A stretch of DNA of 64,000 bases from Streptomyces venezuelae (GTDB lineage: Bacteria > Actinomycetota > Actinomycetes > Streptomycetales > Streptomycetaceae): the NCBI RefSeq assembly GCF_008642275.1, contig NZ_CP029189.1, positions 2,464,001 to 2,528,000 on the forward strand. The letters run 5' to 3'. Below the pieces are notes generated by a model that saw only the letters and a list, made by a program, of their open reading frames with translations, did not search any database and was not told the DNA's origin. Shown in pieces: positions 29,353 to 40,198 of this stretch. Position numbers and translations under genes: made by a program. How positions within the stretch are numbered: position 1 is the first letter of the stretch; the number at the start of each line of letters is the position of its first letter.

Positions 29353-29358
29353 TAGCGT
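29353..29358 (+). promoter_or_regulatory. -10 element, leaderless, of MBL gene
   Basis: TAGCGT lies 6 nt before the ATG with no ribosome-binding site. Confidence 0.5.
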
Positions 29359-29364
29359 CGCGGT

Positions 29365-30090
29365 ATGGACGTGCGTTGGGAAGAGTCCGGCTGGGAACGG
29401 CTGACCGGACGGGTCGGCCGGCGGCGGCTGCCGGTGTGGGACTGCACCGTGGGACTGGTGGTGGGCAAGGATTCGGTCCTTCTGATCGACCCCGGTTCGT
29501 GTGTCCGCGAGGGCGCGCAGGTGCGGGCCGAGGCGGAGCGGCTGACGGGCCGGCGCGTGACCCATATCGCATTCACGCACGGTCATTTCGATCATGTCCT
29601 GGGCGGGGCCGCCTTCGCCGGGGCCGAGGTGTTCGGGGCGGTCGGGCTGGCCGCACTGCTGTCGACGGGCCGTGAGGAGCTGCGCGAGGACGCCGTACGG
29701 CACGGGCTCGCGGCGCAGGAGGCGGCACAGGCCGTGGACCTGCTCGTGCCGCCCCGGCACGAGGTGTCGGGCGAGTGGACGCTGGAACTGGGCGGCGTAC
29801 AGGTGCTGCTGGCCAACGTGGGGCCCGGACACACCGGGCACGACCTCGCCGTCTTCGTGCCGGGCGAGCGCGAGGTGGTCTTCTGCGGGGACCTCGTCGA
29901 GGAGTCGGGGGAGCCCTCGGTGGGTCTGGACGCCGTGGTGGGGCAGTGGCCCGCGGCCCTGGACCGCCTGCTGTCGCTGGGCGGGGACGACGCACTGTAC
30001 GTGCCGGGTCACGGAGCGGTGGTCGGGGCGGAGTTCGTCCGTGCCCAACGCGCCACACTGGCGGCCCGTTTCGGCGTGTCGGAGGCGTGA
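29365..30090 (+). CDS. Metallo-beta-lactamase-fold hydrolase
   Basis: Protein of 241 aa. The zinc motif THGHFDH (His72, His74, Asp76, His77) is followed by GPGHTGHD (third His), [11 protein letters not shown] (bridging Asp) and VPGHG (last His), so all MBL ligands are present. Closest in feel to the glyoxalase II/PhnP-like small hydrolases; substrate unknown. Divergent from hrcA across 156 nt. Confidence 0.85.
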   Translation: MDVRWEESGWERLTGRVGRRRLPVWDCTVGLVVGKDSVLLIDPGSCVREGAQVRAEAERLTGRRVTHIAFTHGHFDHVLGGAAFAGAEVFGAVGLAALLSTGREELREDAVRHGLAAQEAAQAVDLLVPPRHEVSGEWTLELGGVQVLLANVGPGHTGHDLAVFVPGEREVVFCGDLVEESGEPSVGLDAVVGQWPAALDRLLSLGGDDALYVPGHGAVVGAEFVRAQRATLAARFGVSEA

Positions 30091-30105
30091 CGCACGCGAC
30101 TCTCC

Positions 30106-30111
30106 TACTGT
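30106..30111 (+). promoter_or_regulatory. -10 element, leaderless, of DUF3097 gene
   Basis: TACTGT lies 7 nt before the ATG, inside the short gap after the MBL gene. Confidence 0.5.
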
Positions 30112-30118
30112 CGGCCGG

Positions 30119-30928
30119 ATGCGCGAGTACTCCCCCGACCTGACCCCGCAGTGGAAGCGACCCAAGGCCGTGCCGGAGGTGGCGGCGGAACCCGATCTGG
30201 TGGTCGAGGTGGCTGGTACGGACTTCTGCGGCGCGGTGGTGGCCTGCGAGGCGGGCACGGTGACCCTGGAGGACCGCTTCGGCAAGCGCCGGGTGTTCCC
30301 CATGGAGCCGCGCGCCTTCCTGCTGGACGGCGCCGTGGTCACCCTGGTCCGTCCGCCCCGGGGCCCGGCGGCGCCGGCCCGTACGGCTTCGGGGTCGATC
30401 GCCGTGCCCGGGGCGCGGGCGCGGGTGGCGCGGGCGGGCCGGATCTACGTGGAGGGCCGGCACGACGCGGAACTGGTGGAGCGGGTCTGGGGTGACGACC
30501 TGCGGATCGAGGGCGTGGTGGTGGAGTACCTGGAGGGCATCGACGACCTCCCGGCCGTCGTGGCCGACTTCGCACCGGCCGCCGACGCCCGCCTCGGCGT
30601 CCTGGTCGACCACCTCGTTCCGGGCTCGAAGGAGTCCCGTATCGCGGCGCAGGTGACCTCGCCGGACGTGCTGGTCGTGGGCCACCCGTACGTGGACGTC
30701 TGGCAGGCCGTGAAGCCGTCCGCCCTGGGCATCCCGGCCTGGCCGGTGGTCCCCCGCGGCCAGGACTGGAAGACGGGCGTCTGCCGGGCCCTGGGCTGGC
30801 CGGAGAACACGGGCGCCGCCTGGCAGCACGTCCTGTCCCGGGTGACGTCCTACAAGGACCTGGAGCCGACCCTGCTGGGCCGGGTCGAGGAGCTGATCGA
30901 CTTCGTCACGGTCGGTGGTACCGCTTGA
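30119..30928 (+). CDS. DUF3097 family protein with TOPRIM-like motifs
   Basis: Protein of 269 aa, conserved in actinobacteria and without known function. The N-terminal 90 residues are beta-rich. From residue 109, [18 protein letters not shown] has the E-G-x-x-D of TOPRIM domains, and [14 protein letters not shown] (160-172) looks like the second acidic motif, so a nucleic-acid or nucleotide role is possible (inference). The end overlaps the convergent Uma2 gene by 23 nt. Confidence 0.8.
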   Translation: MREYSPDLTPQWKRPKAVPEVAAEPDLVVEVAGTDFCGAVVACEAGTVTLEDRFGKRRVFPMEPRAFLLDGAVVTLVRPPRGPAAPARTASGSIAVPGARARVARAGRIYVEGRHDAELVERVWGDDLRIEGVVVEYLEGIDDLPAVVADFAPAADARLGVLVDHLVPGSKESRIAAQVTSPDVLVVGHPYVDVWQAVKPSALGIPAWPVVPRGQDWKTGVCRALGWPENTGAAWQHVLSRVTSYKDLEPTLLGRVEELIDFVTVGGTA

Positions 30929-31493
30929 ACTTCGGGAGGGTGCCGAACTCGCCGGTGTCCAGTTTGATGCCCAGGACGTCCAGAGGGACGGGCTCGCCGA
31001 ACTTCACCCTTCGTTCGACCGTGTAGTCGGCGTCCTCGCCTGCCCTGGCAGGTTCGGTCAGGAGCAGGCACTCGGCCTCGAACGGATCGATGATCAGATA
31101 CGCGGGGACCCGTCCGGCCGCGTACATCGAGCGCTTGATCCCGTAGTCGGCGTTCGCGCTGTTCTTGGAGACGACCTCGACCAGCAAGGTGACGGCCGGG
31201 GCGGGCACCAGCCTGCCCGGACCGTCGAAAGCACCGTGCTCGACGACCACGAGGTCCGGCTGCGGCTCGGAGGACTCCCCGGGGATCGCGATGTCCTGCG
31301 TCTGCACCGGATACCACCCGGCGAGCGGAATCTGCTTCTGCACATGCAGGACGATCAGGTTGTGGACCCAATCGGGCCCGGCCATCATCACGATGTCCCC
31401 CCTGAGGAGCTCCGCCTTGAAGCCTTCGGGGACCTCCAGGTCCTCGAAAGCTCGGACGGCATCCGTGATCAGCCGGTCATCCACAGCGGTCAT
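30906..31493 (-). CDS. Uma2-family putative restriction endonuclease-like protein
   Basis: Protein of 195 aa in the PD-(D/E)xK-fold Uma2 group, which is much expanded in streptomycetes and of unknown role. Motifs: EPQPDLVVVE and LLVEVVSKNS (core acidic residues and Lys), then YAAGRVPAYLIIDP. ATG 31493 has GGAGG nine nt upstream; ATG 31511 would add six residues without a site. Stand-alone gene. Confidence 0.82.
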   Translation of the reverse strand: MTAVDDRLITDAVRAFEDLEVPEGFKAELLRGDIVMMAGPDWVHNLIVLHVQKQIPLAGWYPVQTQDIAIPGESSEPQPDLVVVEHGAFDGPGRLVPAPAVTLLVEVVSKNSANADYGIKRSMYAAGRVPAYLIIDPFEAECLLLTEPARAGEDADYTVERRVKFGEPVPLDVLGIKLDTGEFGTLPKFKRYHRP

Positions 31494-31598
31494 CTCCGTG
31501 GTCCTCCGCATCCTGCCGCCCGTCGCTTACGGTGGCAGCGTACGAACAGGATAGACAGGCACGTCCTGGTCGCGCCCGGACTCACTCCACCGGGTGGC

Positions 31599-32831
31599 TC
31601 AGTCCACCAGGTCCCGGACCACTGCGTCGGCCAGCAGCCGCCCCCGCAGGGTCAGCACGGCCCTCCCCGCCTCGTAGGGCGCGGCGTCCAGCAGTCCGTC
31701 CGCCAGCGCCTTGCGGGAGGCGGCCAGCCCGGCCGGGGCGAGCAGCGACAGCGGGACCCCGTCCACGAGGCGCAGCTCCAGCAGGATCCGCTCCACCCGC
31801 CGGTCCTCGTCGGAGAGGAGCTCGCGTCCCGCGCCCGGGGAGCGGCCCTCCGCCAGCGCCGCGGCGTAGGCACCCGGGTGCTTCACGTTCCACCACCGCA
31901 CCCCGCCCACGTGCGAGTGCGCGCCGGGACCTGCGCCCCACCAGTCGGCGCCGCGCCAGTACAGCTCGTTGTGCAGGCAGCGGCCGGCCTCCGAGGTCGC
32001 CCAGTTCGACACCTCGTACCAGGAGTACCCGGCCTCGGCCATGACCGAGTCAGCGATCAGGTACCGGTCGGCGTGGACGTCGTCGTCGGTCATCGGGACC
32101 TCGCCGCGGCGGATCCGCCGCGCGAGCTGGGTGCCCTCCTCGACGATCAGCGCGTAGGCGCTGACGTGGTCCGGGCCTGCGCCGATGGCCGCCGCCAGGG
32201 AGGCCCGCCAGTCCTCGTCCGACTCACCGGGCGTGCCGTAGATCAGGTCGAGGTTGACGTGCTCGAAGCCCGCCGCCCGCGCCTCCGCGACACACGCCTC
32301 GGGGCGTCCCGGGGTGTGGGTGCGGTCGAGCACCTTCAGGACGTGCTGTTTGGCGCTCTGCATGCCGAAGGAGATCCGGTTGAAGCCCCCGGCGCGCAGC
32401 TCGGCCAGGTATGCCGGGTCGACGGACTCCGGGTTGGCCTCCGTGGTGATCTCGGCGTCCTCGGCCAGGCCGAACTCGTCCCGGATCGCCGCGAGCATCC
32501 GTACGAGGTCGGCGGCGGGCAGCAGCGTGGGCGTGCCGCCGCCGACGAAGACGGTCCGGACCTGCCGCGGGTCGTCGCCGAGCACCTTCCGCGCCAGCCT
32601 GACCTCGTCGATCAGGGTGTCGGCGTAGTTCTCCCGGGAGGCGAGCACGCCGCCGGTGCCCCGCAGCTCGGTGGCCGTGTAGGTGTTGAAGTCGCAGTAC
32701 CCGCAGCGGGTGGCGCAGTAGGGGACGTGCAGGTAGAAGCCGAGCGGCCGCTCCCCCGCGCCCTCCAGGGCGTGGGACGGCAGGGAGCCGTCTTCGGGCA
32801 TGGGTTCACCGTCGGGGAGTGCGGAAGGCAT
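31599..32831 (-). CDS. hemW: Radical-SAM heme chaperone HemW
   Basis: Protein of 410 aa. CATRCGYC gives the CxxxCxxC [4Fe-4S] cluster site (Cys39/43/46). VGGGTPT, the ITTEANPES strand and RISFGMQS follow, and the HNELYW motif separates HemW from true coproporphyrinogen oxidase HemN. ATG 32831 is preceded by GATGAT six nt upstream and may be leaderless. Confidence 0.92.
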   Translation of the reverse strand: MPSALPDGEPMPEDGSLPSHALEGAGERPLGFYLHVPYCATRCGYCDFNTYTATELRGTGGVLASRENYADTLIDEVRLARKVLGDDPRQVRTVFVGGGTPTLLPAADLVRMLAAIRDEFGLAEDAEITTEANPESVDPAYLAELRAGGFNRISFGMQSAKQHVLKVLDRTHTPGRPEACVAEARAAGFEHVNLDLIYGTPGESDEDWRASLAAAIGAGPDHVSAYALIVEEGTQLARRIRRGEVPMTDDDVHADRYLIADSVMAEAGYSWYEVSNWATSEAGRCLHNELYWRGADWWGAGPGAHSHVGGVRWWNVKHPGAYAAALAEGRSPGAGRELLSDEDRRVERILLELRLVDGVPLSLLAPAGLAASRKALADGLLDAAPYEAGRAVLTLRGRLLADAVVRDLVD

Positions 32832-32879
32832 ACCCCCATCATCCCGCACCTCGCCCATGGTCAGCCCCGCCCGGCTCCA

Positions 32880-32936
32880 CCCCAGCCCCACCGGCGTTCG
32901 AGGTGCGGGGTCCGGGGCGGCGCCCCGGACCCCGCA
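32880..32936. repeat. Partial dispersed repeat with 15-bp hairpin
   Basis: CCCCAGCCCCACCGGCGTTC is a diverged half-copy of the repeat at 18365. It runs into a perfect 15-bp hairpin, 32904-32918 with 32922-32936 (loop GGC). The hairpin lies between the acyl-CoA synthetase stop and hemW and probably terminates the former. Confidence 0.65.
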
Positions 32937-33006
32937 GGGAGGCAGCGGACCGGCAGCCCCCTCCCCCGCCTCGCCCCGCCCCGCCCCGCCAGGGAAGCGG
33001 TAGGCG

Positions 33007-34899
<1,893 letters not shown>

Positions 34900-35081
34900 G
34901 ACATCCTCCGGACCGATCCACGCGGTAGTGCGTGGGCGTGGGGCGCTGGGGAGCGCTGGGGACTGGCGGGTATGCAGCCTTTGACTTTTTAAACTGGCGA
35001 GTAACCGTCGAGCAGTGATCAGACTAGAGCGCGACCGGCGTACGCGTAAGAGCCCGCGAGCGGCCGCTTCATAACGAAACA

Positions 35082-35107
35082 GGCCCCCGCACCGGAGTGC
35101 GGGGGCC
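35082..35107 (-). terminator. Terminator after lepA
   Basis: Perfect 11-bp stem GGCCCCCGCAC/GTGCGGGGGCC with a CGGA loop, 28 nt past the lepA stop. The rest of the 235-nt gap holds the fadD promoter region, in which I see no clear consensus. Confidence 0.8.
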
Positions 35108-35134
35108 CGTGCGTGCCGGGTGACGGCGGGACTG

Positions 35135-37000
35135 CTACTTCTTCTTGCCGCCGGAGTCGTCACTGGAGAGGACGGCGATGAAGGCCTCCTGCGGGACCTC
35201 GACCGAGCCGACCATCTTCATGCGCTTCTTGCCTTCCTTCTGCTTCTCCAGCAGCTTCCGCTTACGGGAGATGTCACCGCCGTAGCACTTGGCGAGGACG
35301 TCCTTGCGGATGGCGCGGATGGTCTCGCGGGCGATGACGCGGGAGCCGATCGCGGCCTGGATGGGCACCTCGAACGCCTGCCGCGGGATGAGCTCGCGCA
35401 GCTTGGCGACGAGGCGCACGCCGTAGGCGTAGGCGGCGTCCTTGTGCGTGACGGCGGAGAAGGCGTCGACCTTGTCGCCGTGCAGCAGGATGTCGACCTT
35501 GACCAGGCTGCCGGACTGCTCGCCCGTGGGTTCGTAGTCCAGGGAGGCGTAGCCGCGCGTCTTGGACTTCAGCTGGTCGAAGAAGTCGAAGACGATCTCC
35601 GCGAGCGGGAGGGTGTAGCGGATCTCGACCCGGTCCTCGGAGAGGTAGTCCATGCCGAGGAGGGTGCCGCGGCGCTGCTGGCACAGCTCCATGATCGCGC
35701 CGATGAACTCGGTGGGAGCGAGCACGGTGGCCTTGACCACCGGCTCGAACACGTCCGCGATCTTGCCCTCGGGGAACTCGCTCGGGTTGGTGACGGTGAC
35801 TTCCTTGCCGTCCTCCAGGACCACCCGGTAGACCACGTTGGGCGCGGTGGCGATGAGGTCGAGGCCGAACTCGCGCTCCAGGCGCTCGCGGACCACGTCC
35901 AGGTGGAGCAGGCCGAGGAAGCCGACGCGGAAGCCGAAGCCGAGCGCCGCCGAGGTCTCCGGCTCGTAGACCAGCGCGGCGTCGTTGAGCTGCAGCTTGT
36001 CCAGGGCCTCGCGCAGGTCCGGGTAGTCCGAGCCGTCGAGCGGGTAGAGGCCGGAGAAGACCATCGGGCGCGGGTCCTTGTAGCCGCCGAGGGCCTCGGT
36101 CGCGCCGTTGTTCAGGCTGGTGATGGTGTCACCGACCTTGGACTGACGGACGTCCTTCACGCCGGTGATGATGTAGCCCACCTCGCCGACGCCGATGCCG
36201 TCGGAGGGGGTCATCTCCGGGGAGGAGACACCGATCTCCAGCAGCTCGTGGGTGGCGCCGGTGGACATCATCCGGATGCGCTCGCGCTTGTTCAGCTGCC
36301 CGTCGACCACACGGACGTACGTGACGACGCCACGGTACGAGTCGTAGACGGAGTCGAAGATCATGGCGCGGGCCGGGGCGTCCTTGACGCCGACCGGGGC
36401 CGGGACCGTGGCGACGACCTTGTCGAGCAGCGCCTCGACGCCGAGACCGGTCTTCGCCGAGACGCGCAGCACGTCCTCGGGCTGGCAGCCGATCAGGTTC
36501 GCGAGCTCCTCGGCGAACTTCTCCGGCTGGGCGGCCGGCAGGTCGATCTTGTTCAGGACGGGGACGATCGCGAGGTCGTTCTCCATCGCCAGGTACAGGT
36601 TGGCGAGGGTCTGCGCCTCGATGCCCTGGGCGGCGTCCACCAGGAGGACGGTGCCCTCGCACGCGGCGAGGGAGCGCGAGACCTCGTAGGTGAAGTCGAC
36701 GTGCCCGGGGGTGTCGATCATGTTGAGGATGTGGGTGCTGCCCTGACCCTCGCCCGTGGTGGGCGCCCAGGGCAGCCGGACCGCCTGGGACTTGATCGTG
36801 ATGCCGCGCTCACGCTCGATGTCCATGCGGTCGAGGTACTGGGCGCGCATCTGCCGCTGGTCGACCACACCGGTGATCTGGAGCATCCGGTCGGCAAGGG
36901 TCGACTTGCCGTGGTCGATGTGCGCGATGATGCAGAAGTTGCGGATCAGCGCCGAGTCGGTACGGCTCGGCTCGGGCACGTGGCTGGGGATCGCGGGCAC
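35135..37000 (-). CDS. lepA: Elongation factor 4 (LepA)
   Basis: Translational GTPase of 621 aa implicated in initiation and ribosome biogenesis under stress. G motifs: [30 protein letters not shown] and NKIDLP. The C-terminal LepA-specific domain ends in basic [20 protein letters not shown] at 37000. Divergent from rpsT, an arrangement common in actinobacteria. Confidence 0.97.
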   Translation of the reverse strand: MPAIPSHVPEPSRTDSALIRNFCIIAHIDHGKSTLADRMLQITGVVDQRQMRAQYLDRMDIERERGITIKSQAVRLPWAPTTGEGQGSTHILNMIDTPGHVDFTYEVSRSLAACEGTVLLVDAAQGIEAQTLANLYLAMENDLAIVPVLNKIDLPAAQPEKFAEELANLIGCQPEDVLRVSAKTGLGVEALLDKVVATVPAPVGVKDAPARAMIFDSVYDSYRGVVTYVRVVDGQLNKRERIRMMSTGATHELLEIGVSSPEMTPSDGIGVGEVGYIITGVKDVRQSKVGDTITSLNNGATEALGGYKDPRPMVFSGLYPLDGSDYPDLREALDKLQLNDAALVYEPETSAALGFGFRVGFLGLLHLDVVRERLEREFGLDLIATAPNVVYRVVLEDGKEVTVTNPSEFPEGKIADVFEPVVKATVLAPTEFIGAIMELCQQRRGTLLGMDYLSEDRVEIRYTLPLAEIVFDFFDQLKSKTRGYASLDYEPTGEQSGSLVKVDILLHGDKVDAFSAVTHKDAAYAYGVRLVAKLRELIPRQAFEVPIQAAIGSRVIARETIRAIRKDVLAKCYGGDISRKRKLLEKQKEGKKRMKMVGSVEVPQEAFIAVLSSDDSGGKKK

Positions 37001-37145
37001 GCAGTGTCCTGATTCTCGGTCGCAGTCGGAAGCGTTTGCGGAGCGTCGGTCGGAGCGAAAGTCCGGCTCCCGTCGCTGTCGGCGGCGCGATGTCGGATCT
37101 ATACGCAGACTCCCATGGTCCCATGGACGGGGCAGTGCGCTCGGT

Positions 37146-37175
37146 TTGGGCCGCCCCTAGCGTGCCTGGTAGCCT
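37146..37175 (+). promoter_or_regulatory. Promoter of rpsT
   Basis: TTGGGC (37146-37151) and TAGCCT (37170-37175) with an 18-nt spacer, about 80 nt before the rpsT start, suit a vegetative promoter with an untranslated leader. Confidence 0.45.
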
Positions 37176-37255
37176 GGGCAGCTGTGTCTCGTATGCCCTC
37201 TCAGCTGTCGGGACACAATCCGAAGATCAAACTCTGAACCTGAAAAGGCTCTTTC

Positions 37256-37522
37256 GTGGCGAACATCAAGTCCCAGATCAAGCGGAACAAGACGAACGAG
37301 AAGGCGCGCCTGCGCAACAAGGCCGTCAAGTCCTCGCTCAAGACCGCGATCCGCAAGGCCCGCGAGGCCGTCCTCGCCGGTGACGTCGAGAAGGCCACCG
37401 TGGCTTCCCGCGCTGCCGCGCGTGCGCTCGACAAGGCTGTCTCGAAGGGTGTCATCCACAAGAACGCCGCCGCCAACAAGAAGTCGGCGCTGGCCACCAA
37501 GGTTGCCTCCCTGCAGGGCTGA
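37256..37522 (+). CDS. rpsT: 30S ribosomal protein S20
   Basis: 88 aa, strongly basic, starting [20 protein letters not shown], which is diagnostic of S20. It binds 16S rRNA early in assembly. GTG start with AAAAGG about 7 nt upstream. Confidence 0.98.
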   Translation: MANIKSQIKRNKTNEKARLRNKAVKSSLKTAIRKAREAVLAGDVEKATVASRAAARALDKAVSKGVIHKNAAANKKSALATKVASLQG

Positions 37523-37639
37523 GCTCCCTGATGTGATCGCCGGAAGGGACCCAGTGGGCCCTCTCTCCCGCTCCTGACCGGCACCCCGCTCCGCACACGA
37601 AGCGTTCGCCACGCGGGTGCGGTGCAACCAGAAGTAACC

Positions 37640-37686
37640 GAAGGCCCCGGCCTCCGCCCTTCCCCAGGACGGTGGCCGGGGCCTTC
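37640..37686. terminator. Terminator downstream of rpsT
   Basis: A 13-bp perfect stem (GAAGGCCCCGGCC with its complement) around a loop of about 20 nt. The remaining 37687-37837 shows no gene-like feature. Confidence 0.65.
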
Positions 37687-37837
37687 GTGCTGCCCGGCGG
37701 GGCCCCGGCGCACGGTCTCCCCGCCGTGGACGTCCTGGGGCGGTACGCGGTGCGGCGGGCGAGGACGGCCGGCGGCCGCGCGGTGCACCGCTGCCGAGGG
37801 GTGTCTGCCAGGGGTCGTCGCCGCCCCCTGTACGACG

Positions 37838-38833
37838 TCACTGCCTGCGCTGGGGGCGGGCCGCACGGGCCACCGCGACGACGGCCTTCTCCAGGGCGTA
37901 CTCGGGATCGTCGCCGCCGCCCTTGACCCCGGCGTCGGCGTCGGCCACGGCGCGCAGGGCGTCCGAGACCGCGTCCGCCGACCAGCCGCGCATCTGCTGG
38001 CGGACCCGGTCGATCTTCCACGGGGGCATGCCCAGGTCCCGGGCCAGGTCGCCGGGGCGGGCTCCGCGCGGGGCGGAGGCGAGCTTGCCGATCGCGCGGA
38101 CCGCCTGGGCCAGGGCACTGGTGATCAGGACCGGTGCCACCCCGGTGGACAGGGACCAGCGCAGGGCCTCCAGGGCCTCCGCCGCACGCCCCTCCACGGC
38201 CCGGTCGGCGACCGTGAAGCTGGACGCCTCGGCCCGGCCGGTGTAGTAGCGGGCGACGACGGCCTCGTCGATGGTGCCCTCGACGTCTGCGCACAGCTGC
38301 GCGGCGGCGCTCGCCAGCTCCCGCAGGTCACTGCCGATCGCGTCCACCAGGTGCTGGCAGGCCTCCGGGGTCGCCGACCGGCCGAGCGTGCGGAACTCGC
38401 CCCGCACGAAGGACAGCCGGTCCGCGGCCTTCGTCATCTTCGGGCAGGCGATCTCCCGTGCCCCCGCCTTGCGCGCGGCGTCCAGCAGGCCCTTGCCCTT
38501 GACCCCGCCCGCGTGAAGGAGGACCAGGATGATCTCCTCGTAGGGCGCGGCGAGGTAGGCCTTGACCTCCTTGACCGAATCGGCGGACAGGTCCTGTGCG
38601 TTGCGCACGACCAGTACCTTCCGCTCGGAGAAGAGCGAGGGGCTCGTCAGCTCGGCGAGCGTGCCGGGCTGCAGCTGCTCGGAGGCGAGGTCGCGGACGT
38701 CCGTGTCGGCGTCGGCGGCGCGGGCGGCCGCCACCACCTCGCGCACGGCACGGTCGAGCAGCAGCTCCTCCTGTCCCACCGCGAGGGTGAGCGGGGCAAG
38801 CGGATCGTCGGTGGAGTTCTTCCTGGTGGCCAT
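37838..38833 (-). CDS. holA: DNA polymerase III subunit delta
   Basis: Clamp-loader delta subunit of 331 aa that opens the beta clamp. Typical parts are LFSERKVLVVRNAQDL near residue 70, the helical LVDAIGSDLRELASAAAQL, and the C-terminal HolA domain. ATG 38833 preferred; ATG 38845 would add four residues. The frame is open upstream all the way to comEC (see findings), but this start and family length are normal. Confidence 0.93.
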   Translation of the reverse strand: MATRKNSTDDPLAPLTLAVGQEELLLDRAVREVVAAARAADADTDVRDLASEQLQPGTLAELTSPSLFSERKVLVVRNAQDLSADSVKEVKAYLAAPYEEIILVLLHAGGVKGKGLLDAARKAGAREIACPKMTKAADRLSFVRGEFRTLGRSATPEACQHLVDAIGSDLRELASAAAQLCADVEGTIDEAVVARYYTGRAEASSFTVADRAVEGRAAEALEALRWSLSTGVAPVLITSALAQAVRAIGKLASAPRGARPGDLARDLGMPPWKIDRVRQQMRGWSADAVSDALRAVADADAGVKGGGDDPEYALEKAVVAVARAARPQRRQ

Positions 38834-38894
38834 CGGCTCCAGCATCCCACGCCGCACTGACAGCCTCCCGCCCCGCGTGCCCGAGAATGGTCGC

Positions 38895-39137
38895 GTGATT
38901 GTGCGACATGTACTCGTCCTGCCCGACCGTGACGCCGCCGAGGAGGTGGCCCAGGAGGCCGTCGACCGCTTCGGCCTCACGGAGGAGCCGCAGTTGGTCC
39001 GCGACGCGCTGGCCGGTGAGGACGACGCCGAGGACGCCCAGTGGCTGGTGATCGTCGAGGATCCGCAGGAACGGCTCGACAGCAGATCGCTGGACGACCT
39101 CGCCGCCGAGTACGAGGGCTGGCTGGAAGCCCCGTAA
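38895..39137 (+). CDS. Small acidic protein of unknown function
   Basis: Protein of 80 aa from GTG 38895 (VIVRHVLVLPDRDAAEEVAQ), acidic, alpha/beta pattern, ending EYEGWLEAP. I do not recognise a family. It sits between holA (divergent) and the YceI gene (convergent), in a frame with streptomycete-like codon use (G/C in third positions). Confidence 0.6.
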   Translation: MIVRHVLVLPDRDAAEEVAQEAVDRFGLTEEPQLVRDALAGEDDAEDAQWLVIVEDPQERLDSRSLDDLAAEYEGWLEAP

Positions 39138-39159
39138 GGGGGCTCGCGCCCGCAGCGCC

Positions 39160-40050
39160 TCAGGCCTTGCGCACGGCCTGGACGTCCAGCGTCACTTCCA
39201 CGCTCGAACCGATGGCCGCGATCCCGTGGGCCAGCATCGACTGCCAGTTGAGGGTGAAGTCCTCGCGGTGCAGCTCGGTGGTGGCCCGGCAGGCCGCCCG
39301 GAGCTCGCCCTCCATGCCCGTGCCCAGGCCGAGGTACTCGGTGTCCAGGGTCACGGACCGGCTCACACCGTGGAGGGTGAGCGCACCGGCCACGGTCCAG
39401 CGGCCGCCGCTGCGGTGGATGAACCGCTCGCTGTAGAACTCGACGGTGGGGTGGCGGACCGCGTCCAGGAAGTCCGCCGACCGCAGGTGGTCGTCGCGCA
39501 GCCGCACCCCGGTGTCGATGCTCGCCGCGTCGATGATCACGTGCATGGAGGAGTCCTCCATGCGCTCGGCTATCCGCACCGCCCCGGCGAACGTGGAGAA
39601 CCGGCCGCGGATCCGGGCCAGGCCGATGTGGCGGGCCGTGAAGCCGATGGTCGAATGCGTCGGGTCGAGCTCCCAGTGGCCGGGCTGCGGCAGCAGCGGT
39701 GGCTCCACCGCGTCCAGGACGATCTCCGCGGTACCGGGCTGCCCCAGGTCCCCCACGATCGTCACCCCGTGGAAGGGCGCGTAGCCCTCGGCGGACACGG
39801 AGAGCCGGTACTCCCCCTCCGGCACGGCCGCGGTGAAGCCGCCGTACGGGTCGGTCTCGCCGCTGACGATCCGACGGCCGATCGGATCGGTCACCTCGAA
39901 CACCGCCTGCCGGAGCGGGCGGTGGACCGTGTCGAGGACCCGGCAGCTGAGCAGACGCGCCGTGGGCGGCAGCGTCAGTGTCGCTGATGTGGACGGGCCG
40001 GAACTTCCGGCCGTCCCGGCCGTCTCCATCCCCCGTCTGCGACCGAACAT
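39160..40050 (-). CDS. YceI-family protein with N-terminal carboxypeptidase-regulatory-like domain
   Basis: Protein of 296 aa. Residues about 30-115 form a transthyretin/CarboxypepD_reg-like beta domain (TDPYGGFTAAVPEGEYRLSV). Residues about 125-295 form a YceI lipocalin-type barrel (WELDPTHSTIGFTARHIGLARIRG; ALTLHGVSRSVTLD) that binds isoprenoids. There is no signal peptide, so it is probably cytosolic, unlike secreted YceI. Confidence 0.85.
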   Translation of the reverse strand: MFGRRRGMETAGTAGSSGPSTSATLTLPPTARLLSCRVLDTVHRPLRQAVFEVTDPIGRRIVSGETDPYGGFTAAVPEGEYRLSVSAEGYAPFHGVTIVGDLGQPGTAEIVLDAVEPPLLPQPGHWELDPTHSTIGFTARHIGLARIRGRFSTFAGAVRIAERMEDSSMHVIIDAASIDTGVRLRDDHLRSADFLDAVRHPTVEFYSERFIHRSGGRWTVAGALTLHGVSRSVTLDTEYLGLGTGMEGELRAACRATTELHREDFTLNWQSMLAHGIAAIGSSVEVTLDVQAVRKA

Positions 40051-40198
40051 GACTGATGCACCCCCGTGCTGTGTGGACTTGGACCGGTCTGGCGAAGACG
40101 CATTCGATCATGCTGTCGGGTTGTGGGCAAACAGAGTGGTCGCGCCCGGTATGACCGCGTCGATTCCGCCGCCGGTTGGCCGGAAATGACCGTAGCCG

